Source: Bacteriovoracales bacterium
GTDB taxonomy: Bacteria > Bdellovibrionota > Bacteriovoracia > Bacteriovoracales > Bacteriovoracaceae
DNA length: 64,000 bases
Assembly: GCA_028346125.1 (NCBI GenBank)
Contig: JAOMEV010000006.1
Location: 1 to 64,000 of the forward strand
Direction: 5' to 3'
Shown here: piece by piece, positions 1-9,022 of the stretch
Numbering within the stretch: the first letter of the stretch is position 1
Layout of the letters: every line of letters starts with the position of its first letter
Position numbers and translations under genes: made by a program
The notes under the pieces: model-generated
Told to the model about the DNA's origin: nothing
Seen by the model: the letters and a program-made list of their open reading frames with translations, nothing else
Databases searched by the model: none

Positions 1-229
1 TCCTTGGTCTGCTTCGGTTAACAGTACTTCTGTTGTTGTTCCTTGGTCTACTTCGGTTAACAGTGCTTCTACCTGAACGAGCCCCTGGATTCGCAGGCCT
101 CCTTTCAAAAGACTTTTCTACACTCCCCCCAGCAGTCTTATCATTTTTTTTATCATTGCCTTCCGCGGCATAGGAAAATCCACATAAAAAAAGAGAAAAG
201 ACTACGAGGAAATTCAATAACTTTTTCAT
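1..229 (-). CDS. Secreted repeat protein, N-terminal part (cut by window edge)
   Basis: The reading frame starts at ATG 229 behind a GAGGAG ribosome binding site and runs off the left edge of the window, so only 76 codons are visible. Residues 1-22 form a typical Sec signal peptide (MKKLLNFLVVF..., cleavage near SYA-A). The mature part is basic and low in complexity, and contains a 13-residue repeat (RSTVNRSRPRNNN) visible nearly twice; the DNA repeat has a 39-bp period (positions 1 and 40). It is probably an exported Arg/Asn-rich protein. I do not recognise the family, and the missing C terminus could hold the functional domain. Confidence 0.6.
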   Translation of the reverse strand, partial: MKKLLNFLVVFSLFLCGFSYAAEGNDKKNDKTAGGSVEKSFERRPANPGARSGRSTVNRSRPRNNNRSTVNRSRPR

Positions 230-489
230 TATTCCTCCTCAAAAAAATTCTTTTAACCTTTTTAACCTAACAAATGTCTATCAAACAGAAAAACTTGAAC
301 CTCCAAATTAAAAGGAAAGTTCTTACTTTAGATCGAAGGATAAAAAGGTTATAAGTCTTGAGAAAAAACACAATAAAAACAGATACTTAAAACATTTTAA
401 CAAAAAATTGGAGAGGCTCAATCATTACACAAGTGAAATTTTTTTTTAAAAGAAGACTGCCAAACTGACACCAAAAAAAACAACGACCA

Positions 490-861
490 CTAGAATTTTC
501 TTTTTCGAGATAGAAGGTTTCGAGCCTTTTCCATAGGAATGCCATTCTTGACTAAGAAAATCAATTGATTCTGAAACTCGTTGCGTTGTACTTTGTCCTT
601 AGAAGCTTTTCCTCTTTGATCGGCTTTTTTAGCAGTTAAAGTCTCTCCACATTCACACTGCCGATGATCAACAACTTCATTTCTTTCTAAATCAAAAAAA
701 GTTTCACTTGGAAGAAGCACTGTCTCTTTAACGAATTCTCCACTAGAAGAAAAATGCTTTCCACAAGAAAGACAAACTTCCGGGTAACTCAATATTGAAG
801 AGGTCTTTTCCAAATATTCCTCTTCCTTGAATTGCTCTAAATCCCTATTTTTCAAGATCAT
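490..861 (-). CDS. Small protein with CxxC and CxC zinc-type motifs
   Basis: A 123-residue soluble protein with no signal peptide. Cys30 and Cys33 (CLSC) and Cys69 and Cys71 (CEC) could form one zinc knuckle. The C terminus is strongly basic (ends LLSRKRKF), which would suit nucleic-acid contact. No clear Shine-Dalgarno precedes the ATG. It stands alone, divergent from recD2. I do not recognise the family; binding of zinc is inferred only from the cysteine spacing. Confidence 0.55.
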   Translation of the reverse strand: MILKNRDLEQFKEEEYLEKTSSILSYPEVCLSCGKHFSSSGEFVKETVLLPSETFFDLERNEVVDHRQCECGETLTAKKADQRGKASKDKVQRNEFQNQLIFLVKNGIPMEKARNLLSRKRKF

Positions 862-1054
862 ATTACTATTTTAGAACTAATCGTTCCTGACACTGTAAAG
901 TAAAATGGCCTCACAAATAAAAAAATCTTAAAGTTGAAAAAATTCAGCGTGTTAATAACCGATAAAACCTTAAATAAGTCTTTTTTAGTGCATTCCCTCA
1001 GTGGTCCTGTTATAAAATTTTTGTTTTATAAAAGGCCCACAAAGGTAAAAGAGC

Positions 1055-3631
1055 TTGTATCAAAATCACTCTCCTGAAAGCTTTTCTGGTATCGTTGAAA
1101 GAGTCACTTTCCACAATGAGCAAAATGGATGGTCGGTTCTCAAAGTCGCTCCCTTCTCCTCTCAAAAAGAACTCGTTACCGTAATTATCCATCAAGTAAA
1201 AGTTTTCGCTGGGGCAAGTCTTCAATTTTTTGGAAGTTGGACTCATCACAAAAAATTTGGAGAACAGTTTAATGCTGAAAAAATTATTGAAAAAAAACCG
1301 GCATCTACCGCTGCTATAGAAAAATACTTAGGCTCCGGTCTCATTAAAGGTGTAGGGCCTAAAACTGCCCAAAGAATCGTTAAGCATTTTGGAAATCAAA
1401 CCCTTAGCGTTTTTGAAGGAAACATTGAAGATCTCATGAATGTTCCTGGTATTGCCAAGGGAAAATTGGCCACGATAAAACAGTCTTGGCAAGACCATAG
1501 GGCCATTCGAGATGTCATGTTATTCCTCCAAAACTACGGGATAAGCACACTTTTTGCTGTAAAGATTTATAAAACCTATGGAGAAGATTCTATAAAAAAG
1601 GTTTCCGAAAATCCTTATTGTTTAGCAAAGGATATTTATGGGATTGGTTTTTTTTCTGCCGATAAAATAGCACTTAAAATGGGCCTCTCTCCTGAAGGTT
1701 TCCAAAGAATTCAAGCAGGAGTCAAGTTCGTTCTAAACAATGCAAGAGAGTCTGGACATTGTTATCTTACCAAAGATCAAATTCTTGGTGAAACTCAAGA
1801 AATCCTTCAGTTGGCAGCGCAGGACTTAATCGAAAAAGAAATAGATAACCTTATTAAAGAAAACGAAATTGCCCTTCGAAAAATTCCTGATGAAAAAACG
1901 GGAGTTAAACTTTATTGCTATTATGCTCGATCTCTTTTTTTTGAAGAAAACCTTATCGTTAAAAAAGTAGCACTCCATACACAAGGCAAAAGAGAATTGG
2001 AAATGGAGAAAGCAAAAGATTGGGTAAAAAGCTACTGCTCCTACCAGCAATTTTCTCTAAGTGAGGAACAGGAAGAAAGTGTCTATGGAGTTATTCAAAG
2101 ACCCTTTTCAATTCTTACAGGTGGTCCCGGCTGTGGGAAAACAACAACGACAAATGTGATTGTTCACCTTTTGATGGCCATGAACAAAAAGATTATCTTG
2201 GCAGCGCCTACAGGGCGTGCCGCTCAACGTATGGGAGAAGTTATTGGTATAGAGGCAAAAACGATTCATCGTCTTCTGGCCTTTTCGCCTGAAAAATTTG
2301 GCTTTAAAAAAGATGAAAAAGACCCTCTCGAAGGCGATTTTATCATAATTGATGAAACATCAATGCTCGATGTTTCTCTTGCGGCAGCACTTTTTAAGGC
2401 CGTCCCGGAAAACATGCAAATACTTTTCATTGGTGACCCTGATCAACTTCCTTCTGTGGGTGCAGGAAATGTTCTTCATGACCTTTTAAAAAGTCCTTTT
2501 GTTTCAAAATTTCAACTCACCCAAGTTTTTAGACAAGCAAAAGAATCCTATATCGTCCGTTACGCACACCAAATCAACCAAGGACTCCTTCCCAAGATTG
2601 ACACACCCATTGAAAAGCCGGACCTATGGAAATCCAAAACGGACTGTCTTTTTATTGACTCTGAGGAAGCAACAAAGGAACAATTAAACTTTATCGCAAG
2701 GGCAAAAAAAACTGTTAAAAAAATAATTGAAACAAACACCTCTTCTCTCATAACAAGCGAAGATAAGACCATAGGAATTTTAAGTAAAAAAAACAATGAA
2801 CAAGTCGTTTTAAAAAATGTCGAAGAAGTCAGTGATTTTTCCTCTTTTCAAATTCCTAAAAAGTTTCTTCATATAAACTTCAACCATCTTATTAATTCCG
2901 AATCAGAAGTTGACGAGTTAAGAAATATTCTTAAAAAAATTCCTCCCCATAGCTCTCTTAACTATGGACTAACGGCCCTTGATACTATTAAGAGGCTCTA
3001 TACAAAAACACTACCTAATATCCTAGGCCCTCAGACGGAAATTCAAATCCTTTCGCCCCAAGTAAGAGGATCATTGGGTACAGCTAATCTTAATCAGGTC
3101 ATTCAGGAAACTGTGAACCCTTCCACACAAGGTAAAAATGATATCCAAATTGGAGGAAAAACCTTTAGGGAAGATGACCGAGTTATTCAAACAAAAAATA
3201 ACTACGAACTAGGTGTTTTTAACGGTGATATCGGAAAAATTTTAAATATAGATTCTCAAGAGGGCCAATGCCTTGTCCTCTTTAAATCAGGAAAGACTGA
3301 AAGAGAAGTTCTTTATGAAAAAGGAGATATAGCTCAGCTTACCTTGGCCTATGCTATTACAGTACACAAGTCCCAAGGAAGTGAATTTGAAGCTGTTATT
3401 ATACCTGTCTCAACTCAACACTTTAAAATGCTATTTAGAAACCTCATTTATACTGGGCTCACGAGGGCCAAAAAACGCCTCGTCTTTGTCGGAAGCCGAA
3501 AGGCCCTGGCCATGGCCGCAAAAAAAGTAGATAGCTCCAAACGGCAAACGGCCCTTACTTATCTTGTTAACCAAAAACTAGAAGGTTACAGTGAAGAAGA
3601 AGAAAAAAGTTTATATTTGTCAAAACTGTAG
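1055..3631 (+). CDS. recD2: RecD2-type ATP-dependent DNA helicase
   Basis: An 858-residue superfamily 1B 5'-3' helicase of the RecD2/RecD-like (RecBC-independent) type, which works in DNA repair and mismatch processing. The N terminus carries the OB-like segment (SGIVERVTFHNEQNGW), followed by two helix-hairpin-helix units near residues 90-210 (GVGPKTAQRI, GIGFFSADKIA). Walker A GGPGCGKT lies near residue 356 and Walker B IIIDETS near 430. The C-terminal UvrD-like part has the motif AITVHKSQGSEF. The start is TTG at 1055 with AAAGG about nine bases upstream. An insertion around residues 515-640 is rich in charged residues and looks poorly conserved. The gene overlaps radA, so the two are probably co-translated. 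Confidence 0.93.
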   Translation: MYQNHSPESFSGIVERVTFHNEQNGWSVLKVAPFSSQKELVTVIIHQVKVFAGASLQFFGSWTHHKKFGEQFNAEKIIEKKPASTAAIEKYLGSGLIKGVGPKTAQRIVKHFGNQTLSVFEGNIEDLMNVPGIAKGKLATIKQSWQDHRAIRDVMLFLQNYGISTLFAVKIYKTYGEDSIKKVSENPYCLAKDIYGIGFFSADKIALKMGLSPEGFQRIQAGVKFVLNNARESGHCYLTKDQILGETQEILQLAAQDLIEKEIDNLIKENEIALRKIPDEKTGVKLYCYYARSLFFEENLIVKKVALHTQGKRELEMEKAKDWVKSYCSYQQFSLSEEQEESVYGVIQRPFSILTGGPGCGKTTTTNVIVHLLMAMNKKIILAAPTGRAAQRMGEVIGIEAKTIHRLLAFSPEKFGFKKDEKDPLEGDFIIIDETSMLDVSLAAALFKAVPENMQILFIGDPDQLPSVGAGNVLHDLLKSPFVSKFQLTQVFRQAKESYIVRYAHQINQGLLPKIDTPIEKPDLWKSKTDCLFIDSEEATKEQLNFIARAKKTVKKIIETNTSSLITSEDKTIGILSKKNNEQVVLKNVEEVSDFSSFQIPKKFLHINFNHLINSESEVDELRNILKKIPPHSSLNYGLTALDTIKRLYTKTLPNILGPQTEIQILSPQVRGSLGTANLNQVIQETVNPSTQGKNDIQIGGKTFREDDRVIQTKNNYELGVFNGDIGKILNIDSQEGQCLVLFKSGKTEREVLYEKGDIAQLTLAYAITVHKSQGSEFEAVIIPVSTQHFKMLFRNLIYTGLTRAKKRLVFVGSRKALAMAAKKVDSSKRQTALTYLVNQKLEGYSEEEEKSLYLSKL

Positions 3632-4949
3632 TTTCCAAACCCCTATGTGGACAGGGCAATGCCCTGAATGCAAAGAGTGGAATACTTTAGAAGAAACTCT
3701 TTTGGATAAAAAAGCTGCTAAAATATCTACAGTCTCCTGTGATGAAGAACCCAAAACTCTTGATGAAATATCTCTCAAAGAAAACCTTCGCTTTCCCACT
3801 GGAATGAGAGAGTTTGATCGAGTCTTGGGAGGAGGTCTTGTTCAAGGATCACTTATTCTTATTGGAGGTGAGCCTGGTATTGGAAAATCTACTCTTTTAA
3901 CCAAAATAATGGGAAATATTTGTAAAAATGCTCCGGAAGAAAAAGTTTTTTATGTAAGCGGTGAAGAGTCCTTAGGCCAAATTGGAACAAGGGCAAAAAG
4001 ACTCAATGTCAAATCAAAAAACCTTTATCTTTACCACGAGACAAATTGGCAAAAAATCAAAACTAATATCCAAAGAATGAAGCCCAAGTTTATTGTTATT
4101 GACTCCATTCAAACAACAATTTCCCCAGATTTAACATCTCCTCCAGGAACTATCTCACAAATTAGAGATGTTACCTACGAACTTATGAATCACATCAAGG
4201 CCCACGATATTACATGTTTTATTATTGGGCACATTACGAAAGAAGGCTCAATAGCTGGGCCAAAAATCCTCGAACATATGGTTGATACAGTCATTTATTT
4301 TGAAGGAGATCAATTTGGACACTATCGTCTTTTAAGGGCGATAAAAAATAGGTTTGGAAATACAAACGAAGTTGGTGTTTTTGAAATGACAGGAAGTGGC
4401 CTCTCTGAAGTTTTGAATCCTTCTCAATATTTCTTGGAAGAGCAATTAGAAAACTCCTATGGAAGGTCTCTCACCTGCATGGTAGAAGGGACAAGAACTC
4501 TTTTCGTTGAAATCCAAGCACTTGTTGCTGACAACAAATTTGGAAATGGAAGAAGGACAACTCAGGGTATTGACTCCAATAGACTCTCTATGCTCATCGC
4601 TGTTATCGAAAAATATTTTGGTATCTCTATAGGCGATCAGGACTTTTATCTGAATGTAGTGGGTGGTCTCAAACTCGTTGCAAGAGATTCTGATTTGAGT
4701 TTAATTGCCTCTATTTTAAGCTCATTTAAATCAAAACCTATAGACCCATCAATAGTATTTTTAGGTGAAGTGGGACTCACTGGTGAGGTCCGATCTGTCG
4801 GACAAATGGAAATTCGTCTGAAAGAAATGGAACAGCTTCATTACAGAAAACTTATTACATCTCAAAAAGCGGCCAAAGAATACAATGGAAAGTTCGATAT
4901 AGAAATAGTAGGACTTAAAAAGGCCAATGACCTTGTCGACTATATTTAA
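3591..4949 (+). CDS. radA: DNA repair protein RadA (Sms)
   Basis: A 452-residue RadA, the RecA-related hexameric helicase that drives branch migration during recombination. Visible in order are an N-terminal zinc finger (Cys10, Cys13, Cys24, Cys27), Walker A GGEPGIGKST near residues 92-101, the RadA-specific KNRFG motif (RAIKNRFG), and a C-terminal Lon-like domain with FLGEVGLTGEVR. Length is normal. The start is GTG at 3591 behind AGAAGG, inside the last 41 bases of recD2 in another frame. The stop overlaps the end of the convergent gene by four bases. Confidence 0.96.
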   Translation: MKKKKKVYICQNCSFQTPMWTGQCPECKEWNTLEETLLDKKAAKISTVSCDEEPKTLDEISLKENLRFPTGMREFDRVLGGGLVQGSLILIGGEPGIGKSTLLTKIMGNICKNAPEEKVFYVSGEESLGQIGTRAKRLNVKSKNLYLYHETNWQKIKTNIQRMKPKFIVIDSIQTTISPDLTSPPGTISQIRDVTYELMNHIKAHDITCFIIGHITKEGSIAGPKILEHMVDTVIYFEGDQFGHYRLLRAIKNRFGNTNEVGVFEMTGSGLSEVLNPSQYFLEEQLENSYGRSLTCMVEGTRTLFVEIQALVADNKFGNGRRTTQGIDSNRLSMLIAVIEKYFGISIGDQDFYLNVVGGLKLVARDSDLSLIASILSSFKSKPIDPSIVFLGEVGLTGEVRSVGQMEIRLKEMEQLHYRKLITSQKAAKEYNGKFDIEIVGLKKANDLVDYI

Positions 4950-5653
4950 ATATTATGGACACATGCATATTTAACAACGAATTGATAATTCAAAATGACC
5001 CGACCTTCATTTGCGCCTTTCAACCTAATACTAAAGGCACAATCCCTTTTATTATCTAATTCTATATAAGTAATTTCACCTATTTTTCCAGTTAATCGCG
5101 CGAGTTGTAAATTATAGACATTATGAATTTTCCATCTCAACCCACGCCCTGAAAGAATTGGTTCCAACAGGCGTCCTTTGCTATCAAACTGCCCACTCCC
5201 TTCGAACCCTTTCAAGGTCATTATTTTTAGGTCTTTTGAAATTGTGAAGTGAAAAGCAAGGCTTGACGGACCTTCAATATAGACCTTGTAGAGCCCCTCT
5301 TCTTGGACTACCGACACACTCGACTCACCCAGTTTATTTAATGAGAATTGATCATTTCCTTCATCCATCATGAACTTATATTCTTTTTTTGTTACACCTA
5401 AATTTTTATGCCAAGGAATAGCTCCTTCATCATCATTTTTTTTCATATAGTTTTTTAGCCAAAAGGGCCTCTTCGATATGGCCTTAACACTCTTTTGAAT
5501 AAGGTCTCTAAGACGGGGTGACACACTTACTTTATAAAGTTCTCCCTTTTGATACGAGACTTTCTTTAGAGAACGAATTTCCCATGAATCGCTTTTCAAA
5601 GAGAGAGAGAAAAGAAAAATACAAAAAAAGGTGGCTGGCCAAAAAAGTTTCAC
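4946..5653 (-). CDS. Secreted protein of unknown function
   Basis: A 235-residue protein with an N-terminal signal peptide (FWPATFFCIFLFSLSLKSDS) and no further membrane segment. The mature part is mixed alpha/beta by eye, with long alternating hydrophobic stretches near the C terminus (ITYIELDNKRDCAFSIRLKG) that suggest a beta-rich fold. I recognise no family. It is convergent with radA and overlaps it by four bases. A long AT-only inverted repeat lies upstream at 5758-5791. Confidence 0.65.
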   Translation of the reverse strand: MKLFWPATFFCIFLFSLSLKSDSWEIRSLKKVSYQKGELYKVSVSPRLRDLIQKSVKAISKRPFWLKNYMKKNDDEGAIPWHKNLGVTKKEYKFMMDEGNDQFSLNKLGESSVSVVQEEGLYKVYIEGPSSLAFHFTISKDLKIMTLKGFEGSGQFDSKGRLLEPILSGRGLRWKIHNVYNLQLARLTGKIGEITYIELDNKRDCAFSIRLKGANEGRVILNYQFVVKYACVHNI

Positions 5654-5757
5654 GAACTATGACGCCTTTTAAAGTAACAGTCCCATTCTATCATGGCAAA
5701 GGCAACGACCTTGAATAATTTAAATAATAATTATCGAAAAGCATTGTTTTAAAGGGC

Positions 5758-5791
5758 TTATAGAAAATTAAATAATTTTAATTTTCTATAA
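5758..5791. terminator. AT-rich perfect inverted repeat, 15-bp arms
   Basis: Arms at 5758-5772 and 5777-5791 are perfect inverted copies (TTATAGAAAATTAAA and its complement) around a 4-base TAAT loop. Each arm has only one G or C. It lies between the stop of the DjlA-like gene (minus strand) and the next minus-strand gene. It may act as a weak terminator, an operator or a cruciform; the lack of GC pairs argues against a classical intrinsic terminator. Confidence 0.4.
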
Positions 5792-5827
5792 TTATATTAG
5801 CTGCCTCAATTTATTGCGTTTTTATAA

Positions 5828-6925
5828 TCACTTTTTTTTAAAGTTTAGAATAAGTTTATAGGCTTCCTGAATTGTAGAAAAGTTATCATTGGCAATCCCT
5901 ATGTATTTTTCGGGTATATTCAATGATGACAAGCGATCAGGGTGTTTTAATTTAGCAAGTTTTTTATAGACTTTCTTAACTTCATCCAATTCAACATTAG
6001 TTTCAAGGTTAAAAATCTTAAAAGCAGAGCTTAAATCCATTTTTCCCTTTGGGTGGGTAATTCTACTTAAGCAAGAAAATATGTGAGCATTATCAATCAA
6101 ATTATGAATATTTTCGGATATTGGAACAAAAGATCGCTCTTTTTCATCTATGAGATAATCCAGAATTATTTCGTGGATTTTTCTTTCTGGAAAATTATCT
6201 AAAGATGTTCTCTTAATATAATCCCCTCCTAAAAGCATGGGAATCAGACTGTCAGTTGATTTCCCCTTTTTTTCTCTACTTAAAATAAAATACTCTATAC
6301 CTAAGGAAAGGTGTGGAATTTCAAGACTTTCTCTTTTAGACAAATGGCCTATTAAAGTGCCCTTTCTTAATTTTGCTTCAGAAATGATTTTTTTGAGAAA
6401 TAACCCATGCTCCATAAGCTTTCCCATTTCATCAATTGAAGGATATGAGTTTCCGGTTTTTAAAAAAAAGTCTTCTCTTAAAAAATAGTGCGCCAAAATT
6501 GAAATTTCTCCCATTTCTAGCTTTGTATTAAACTTTTTTTCAACCTTTTCTCTAACCTTGTTAAAAAATATACCTTCTCCCCATTGGCAATTATCAAAAA
6601 ATACCATTGCCTTTTTCAGTTTACTTTTTTCTTCGCCCTCTGAGAGGGTGTCAAAACGTTCTCTATATTTTTTTTCTGTCAAAGATTGATATTTCTTTTC
6701 TTCCTTACTATTTTGGGATTTCCCAGTTTCATCCTGAGAATCAGCTTCTTTCAGAATACGCACTTGCTTTTTTATCATTTGGTCAATATCAACTCTATTT
6801 TTTTCGGGAGAACTCCAAAAATTGGAAAAAAATCCCCGAAACAAAGTCACCAGAATTTTTCCAACAACAAAAGCTAAAAATACGGCCACTAAAAGCCTAA
6901 TTACTAATTCTGTTTTTACTTCCAT
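5828..6925 (-). CDS. DjlA-like membrane J-domain co-chaperone
   Basis: A 365-residue protein. Residues about 7-29 form one membrane segment (LVIRLLVAVFLAFVVGKILV), followed by a charged linker, a helical TerB-like middle region and a C-terminal J domain with the His-Pro-Asp motif at about residues 328-330 (KLKHPDR). This order matches DjlA, which tethers DnaK to the inner membrane and stimulates its ATPase. The J domain is degenerate outside helices II and III. Expected partners (dnaK, dnaJ) are not in this window. The J-domain call is firm; equivalence to DjlA is inferred from architecture. Confidence 0.75.
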   Translation of the reverse strand: MEVKTELVIRLLVAVFLAFVVGKILVTLFRGFFSNFWSSPEKNRVDIDQMIKKQVRILKEADSQDETGKSQNSKEEKKYQSLTEKKYRERFDTLSEGEEKSKLKKAMVFFDNCQWGEGIFFNKVREKVEKKFNTKLEMGEISILAHYFLREDFFLKTGNSYPSIDEMGKLMEHGLFLKKIISEAKLRKGTLIGHLSKRESLEIPHLSLGIEYFILSREKKGKSTDSLIPMLLGGDYIKRTSLDNFPERKIHEIILDYLIDEKERSFVPISENIHNLIDNAHIFSCLSRITHPKGKMDLSSAFKIFNLETNVELDEVKKVYKKLAKLKHPDRLSSLNIPEKYIGIANDNFSTIQEAYKLILNFKKK

Positions 6926-6966
6926 AAAATCCAGCTTTCAGAAAAGTTTGTCTTAGTGCGAAATGA

Positions 6967-7596
6967 ATGCTAGCAATAGCTTCTATGATGAGATCCTATT
7001 GCTACATTTGCCAGAGACCTCAAAAGACATGCCTATGCTCTTTCATTAAAAGAATTAATAATGTCAACGAAGTCTTCATCTTTCAACACCCTTCGGAAAA
7101 AAAGCACCCTTTAGGAACAGCAAAAATTCTCTCCCTTTCTCTTCAAAAATCGCACCTTTTTATTGGTGAAACTTTTGAAGAAAGCGAGCTTCTTCAATTT
7201 TTGCCGCATCCGAGAAGTAATACTTATCTTCTTTTTCCAGGGGATCATTCGAGTGAATTTTCATCAGTTCCCCAAGAAAACGATGAAGCCTTCAATCTCA
7301 TTGTTCTGGATGGCACGTGGAGAAAATGTAAACTTCTCCTTCATAAAAACTCCTTTTTAAAAAAGTTTCCCTCTATTCACATTAACCCTGAAAGGCCTTC
7401 TAAATATACAATTAGAAGATCTAACCTTCCTGAAGGCCTTTCTACTGTTGAGGCGGTCACTGAAGTTCTTAGTTCCTGGGAAAGAAATCCTGCGAAATTC
7501 ACCCCTCTTCTTCAAGTCTTTGAAAAAATGATAAAAAACCAAATAAAAAAGATCCCTTCGGAAATCTTTGAAAAAAATTATAAGAAAAAGGGATAA
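6967..7596 (+). CDS. DTW-domain tRNA-uridine aminocarboxypropyltransferase
   Basis: A 209-residue DTW-family protein. This family (TapT/TuaA type) transfers the 3-amino-3-carboxypropyl group of S-adenosylmethionine to uridine in tRNA to make acp3U. The sequence shows the N-terminal Cys cluster (CYICQRPQKTCLC), the HPSEKKHPLGTA segment, a family-signature region as DGTWRK, and NPERPSKYTIRRS. The start at 6967 lacks a good ribosome binding site; ATG at 6985 or 6988 would also give a sensible N terminus. It lies just upstream of the amino-alcohol operon on the same strand but has no obvious functional link to it. Confidence 0.87.
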   Translation: MLAIASMMRSYCYICQRPQKTCLCSFIKRINNVNEVFIFQHPSEKKHPLGTAKILSLSLQKSHLFIGETFEESELLQFLPHPRSNTYLLFPGDHSSEFSSVPQENDEAFNLIVLDGTWRKCKLLLHKNSFLKKFPSIHINPERPSKYTIRRSNLPEGLSTVEAVTEVLSSWERNPAKFTPLLQVFEKMIKNQIKKIPSEIFEKNYKKKG

Positions 7597-7667
7597 AAGA
7601 AAGACAGTCTGAATGCCCTTCCTTTATGATAAGTGAAATTTTTTTCACCTCAACTAAGGAAACTCTC

Positions 7668-9008
7668 TTGAGCACAGATAGTCAGGCGAAACTCCAAAAA
7701 ACACTCGGCCCTCTTATGCTTTGGGGATTAGGTGTGGGTTACGTTATCTCAGGAATGTATTTTGGGTGGAATTTAGGACTACCTCAAGGCGGAACTTTAG
7801 GAATGGCCTTGGCGACTGGAATCGTCATCTTAATGTACATTACTTTTACGTTCAGCTATACTGAGTTGGCCTGTTCTATGCCAAAAGCCGGTGGAGCTTT
7901 TATTTATGCTCACAAAGCACTCGGACCCAGGTGGGGCTTTTTTGGGGGAATGGCCCAAAATATAGAATTTATTTTTGCCCCTCCTGCCATAGCTTTTGCT
8001 ATCGGAGCCTATCTGGATAGTATATTTCCAGGTCACCATGCCCTTACTTTTGCTGTTATCTCCTATTTTATCTTCACATTTATCAATATTTTAGGAGTCA
8101 AACTCGCTGCAACGTTTGAGCTCTTTGTGACCGTCATTGCAGTTGTAGGACTTCTTCTTTTTAGCTCTCTGAGTATTCCCCATTTTGAATGGGAAAACTT
8201 TAGACAAAATGCTCTCCCCAATGGATATGGTGGTGTCTTTGCGGCGCTTCCCTTTGCTATATGGTTTTTCTTGGCCATAGAGGGTCTGGCCAATGTTGCA
8301 GAAGAGACAATGAACCCACAAAAAAATATTCTATTGGGGTTTAGCTCCGCTCTAATAACATTAGTTCTCCTTTGTATTCTCACCTACTTTTCTTCTATTG
8401 GCATTCAAGGTTGGGAAGCTATTGTTTACAAAAGTGGCTCTACAGAGCTTTCTGATGCGCCTCTTCCTCTTGCTCTCCAACAAATTCTTGGAAAAAATTC
8501 AGACCTTTTAAAAGTTCTGGTTGGGATTGGACTTTTCGGACTTATTGCTAGCTTCCACGGCATTATTCTTGCTGCCGGAAGAACAACTTTTGAATTTGGT
8601 AGAATGGGCTATGCCCCCTCTTTCCTAGGAAAAATTCACCCAAAATATAAAACGCCTGCCCTTTCTCTTATTGTTAATATGCTTATAGGAATTATCGCTT
8701 TATTGACCGGTAAAACTGGTGAAATTATTACCATAGCTTGTTTTGGGGCCCTTACTCTGTATTTTATTTCAATGGTTAGTTTTTTCAAACTCAGAAAAGA
8801 CAGTCCCACAATGCCTCGGCCTTTTAAAGTCATGGGATATCCTTATTTTCCTGCCATTGCTCTCATTCTTTCTCTCCTCTGTTTTATTTCAATGGCAGTT
8901 TATAACCCAACTTTATTTATTATTTATTTATTTCTCCTTTTTATTCCTTTTCTAGGTTTTGAGTTATTTATTTATCAAAGAAATAAAGAGGCCTTTTCTA
9001 TAAATTAA
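7668..9008 (+). CDS. eat: Ethanolamine-type APC permease
   Basis: A 446-residue amino acid-polyamine-organocation permease with about 12 hydrophobic segments. The segments WGLGVGYVISGMYFGWNLGL and MPKAGGAFIYAHKALG and the AQNIEFIFAPPAIA stretch match the ethanolamine permease (Eat) subgroup as I know it. I chose TTG 7668 because AAGGA lies seven bases upstream; the longer frame begins at ATG 7626 but has no ribosome binding site and adds a non-conserved tail. It heads a five-gene operon with spacings of 14, 13, 2 and 0 bases. The neighbours (glutamylating ligase, alcohol and aldehyde dehydrogenases, hydrolase) support uptake of an amino alcohol. Confidence 0.88.
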   Translation: MSTDSQAKLQKTLGPLMLWGLGVGYVISGMYFGWNLGLPQGGTLGMALATGIVILMYITFTFSYTELACSMPKAGGAFIYAHKALGPRWGFFGGMAQNIEFIFAPPAIAFAIGAYLDSIFPGHHALTFAVISYFIFTFINILGVKLAATFELFVTVIAVVGLLLFSSLSIPHFEWENFRQNALPNGYGGVFAALPFAIWFFLAIEGLANVAEETMNPQKNILLGFSSALITLVLLCILTYFSSIGIQGWEAIVYKSGSTELSDAPLPLALQQILGKNSDLLKVLVGIGLFGLIASFHGIILAAGRTTFEFGRMGYAPSFLGKIHPKYKTPALSLIVNMLIGIIALLTGKTGEIITIACFGALTLYFISMVSFFKLRKDSPTMPRPFKVMGYPYFPAIALILSLLCFISMAVYNPTLFIIYLFLLFIPFLGFELFIYQRNKEAFSIN

Positions 9009-9022
9009 AAAAAGGATACACA

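Noticed and set aside
1010-1249. Open frame on the minus strand over the start of recD2
   Set aside because: Antisense to a clear conserved helicase N terminus; no ribosome binding site and no recognisable protein.
8063-8383. 106-codon minus-strand frame
   Set aside because: Antisense shadow of permease membrane helices.
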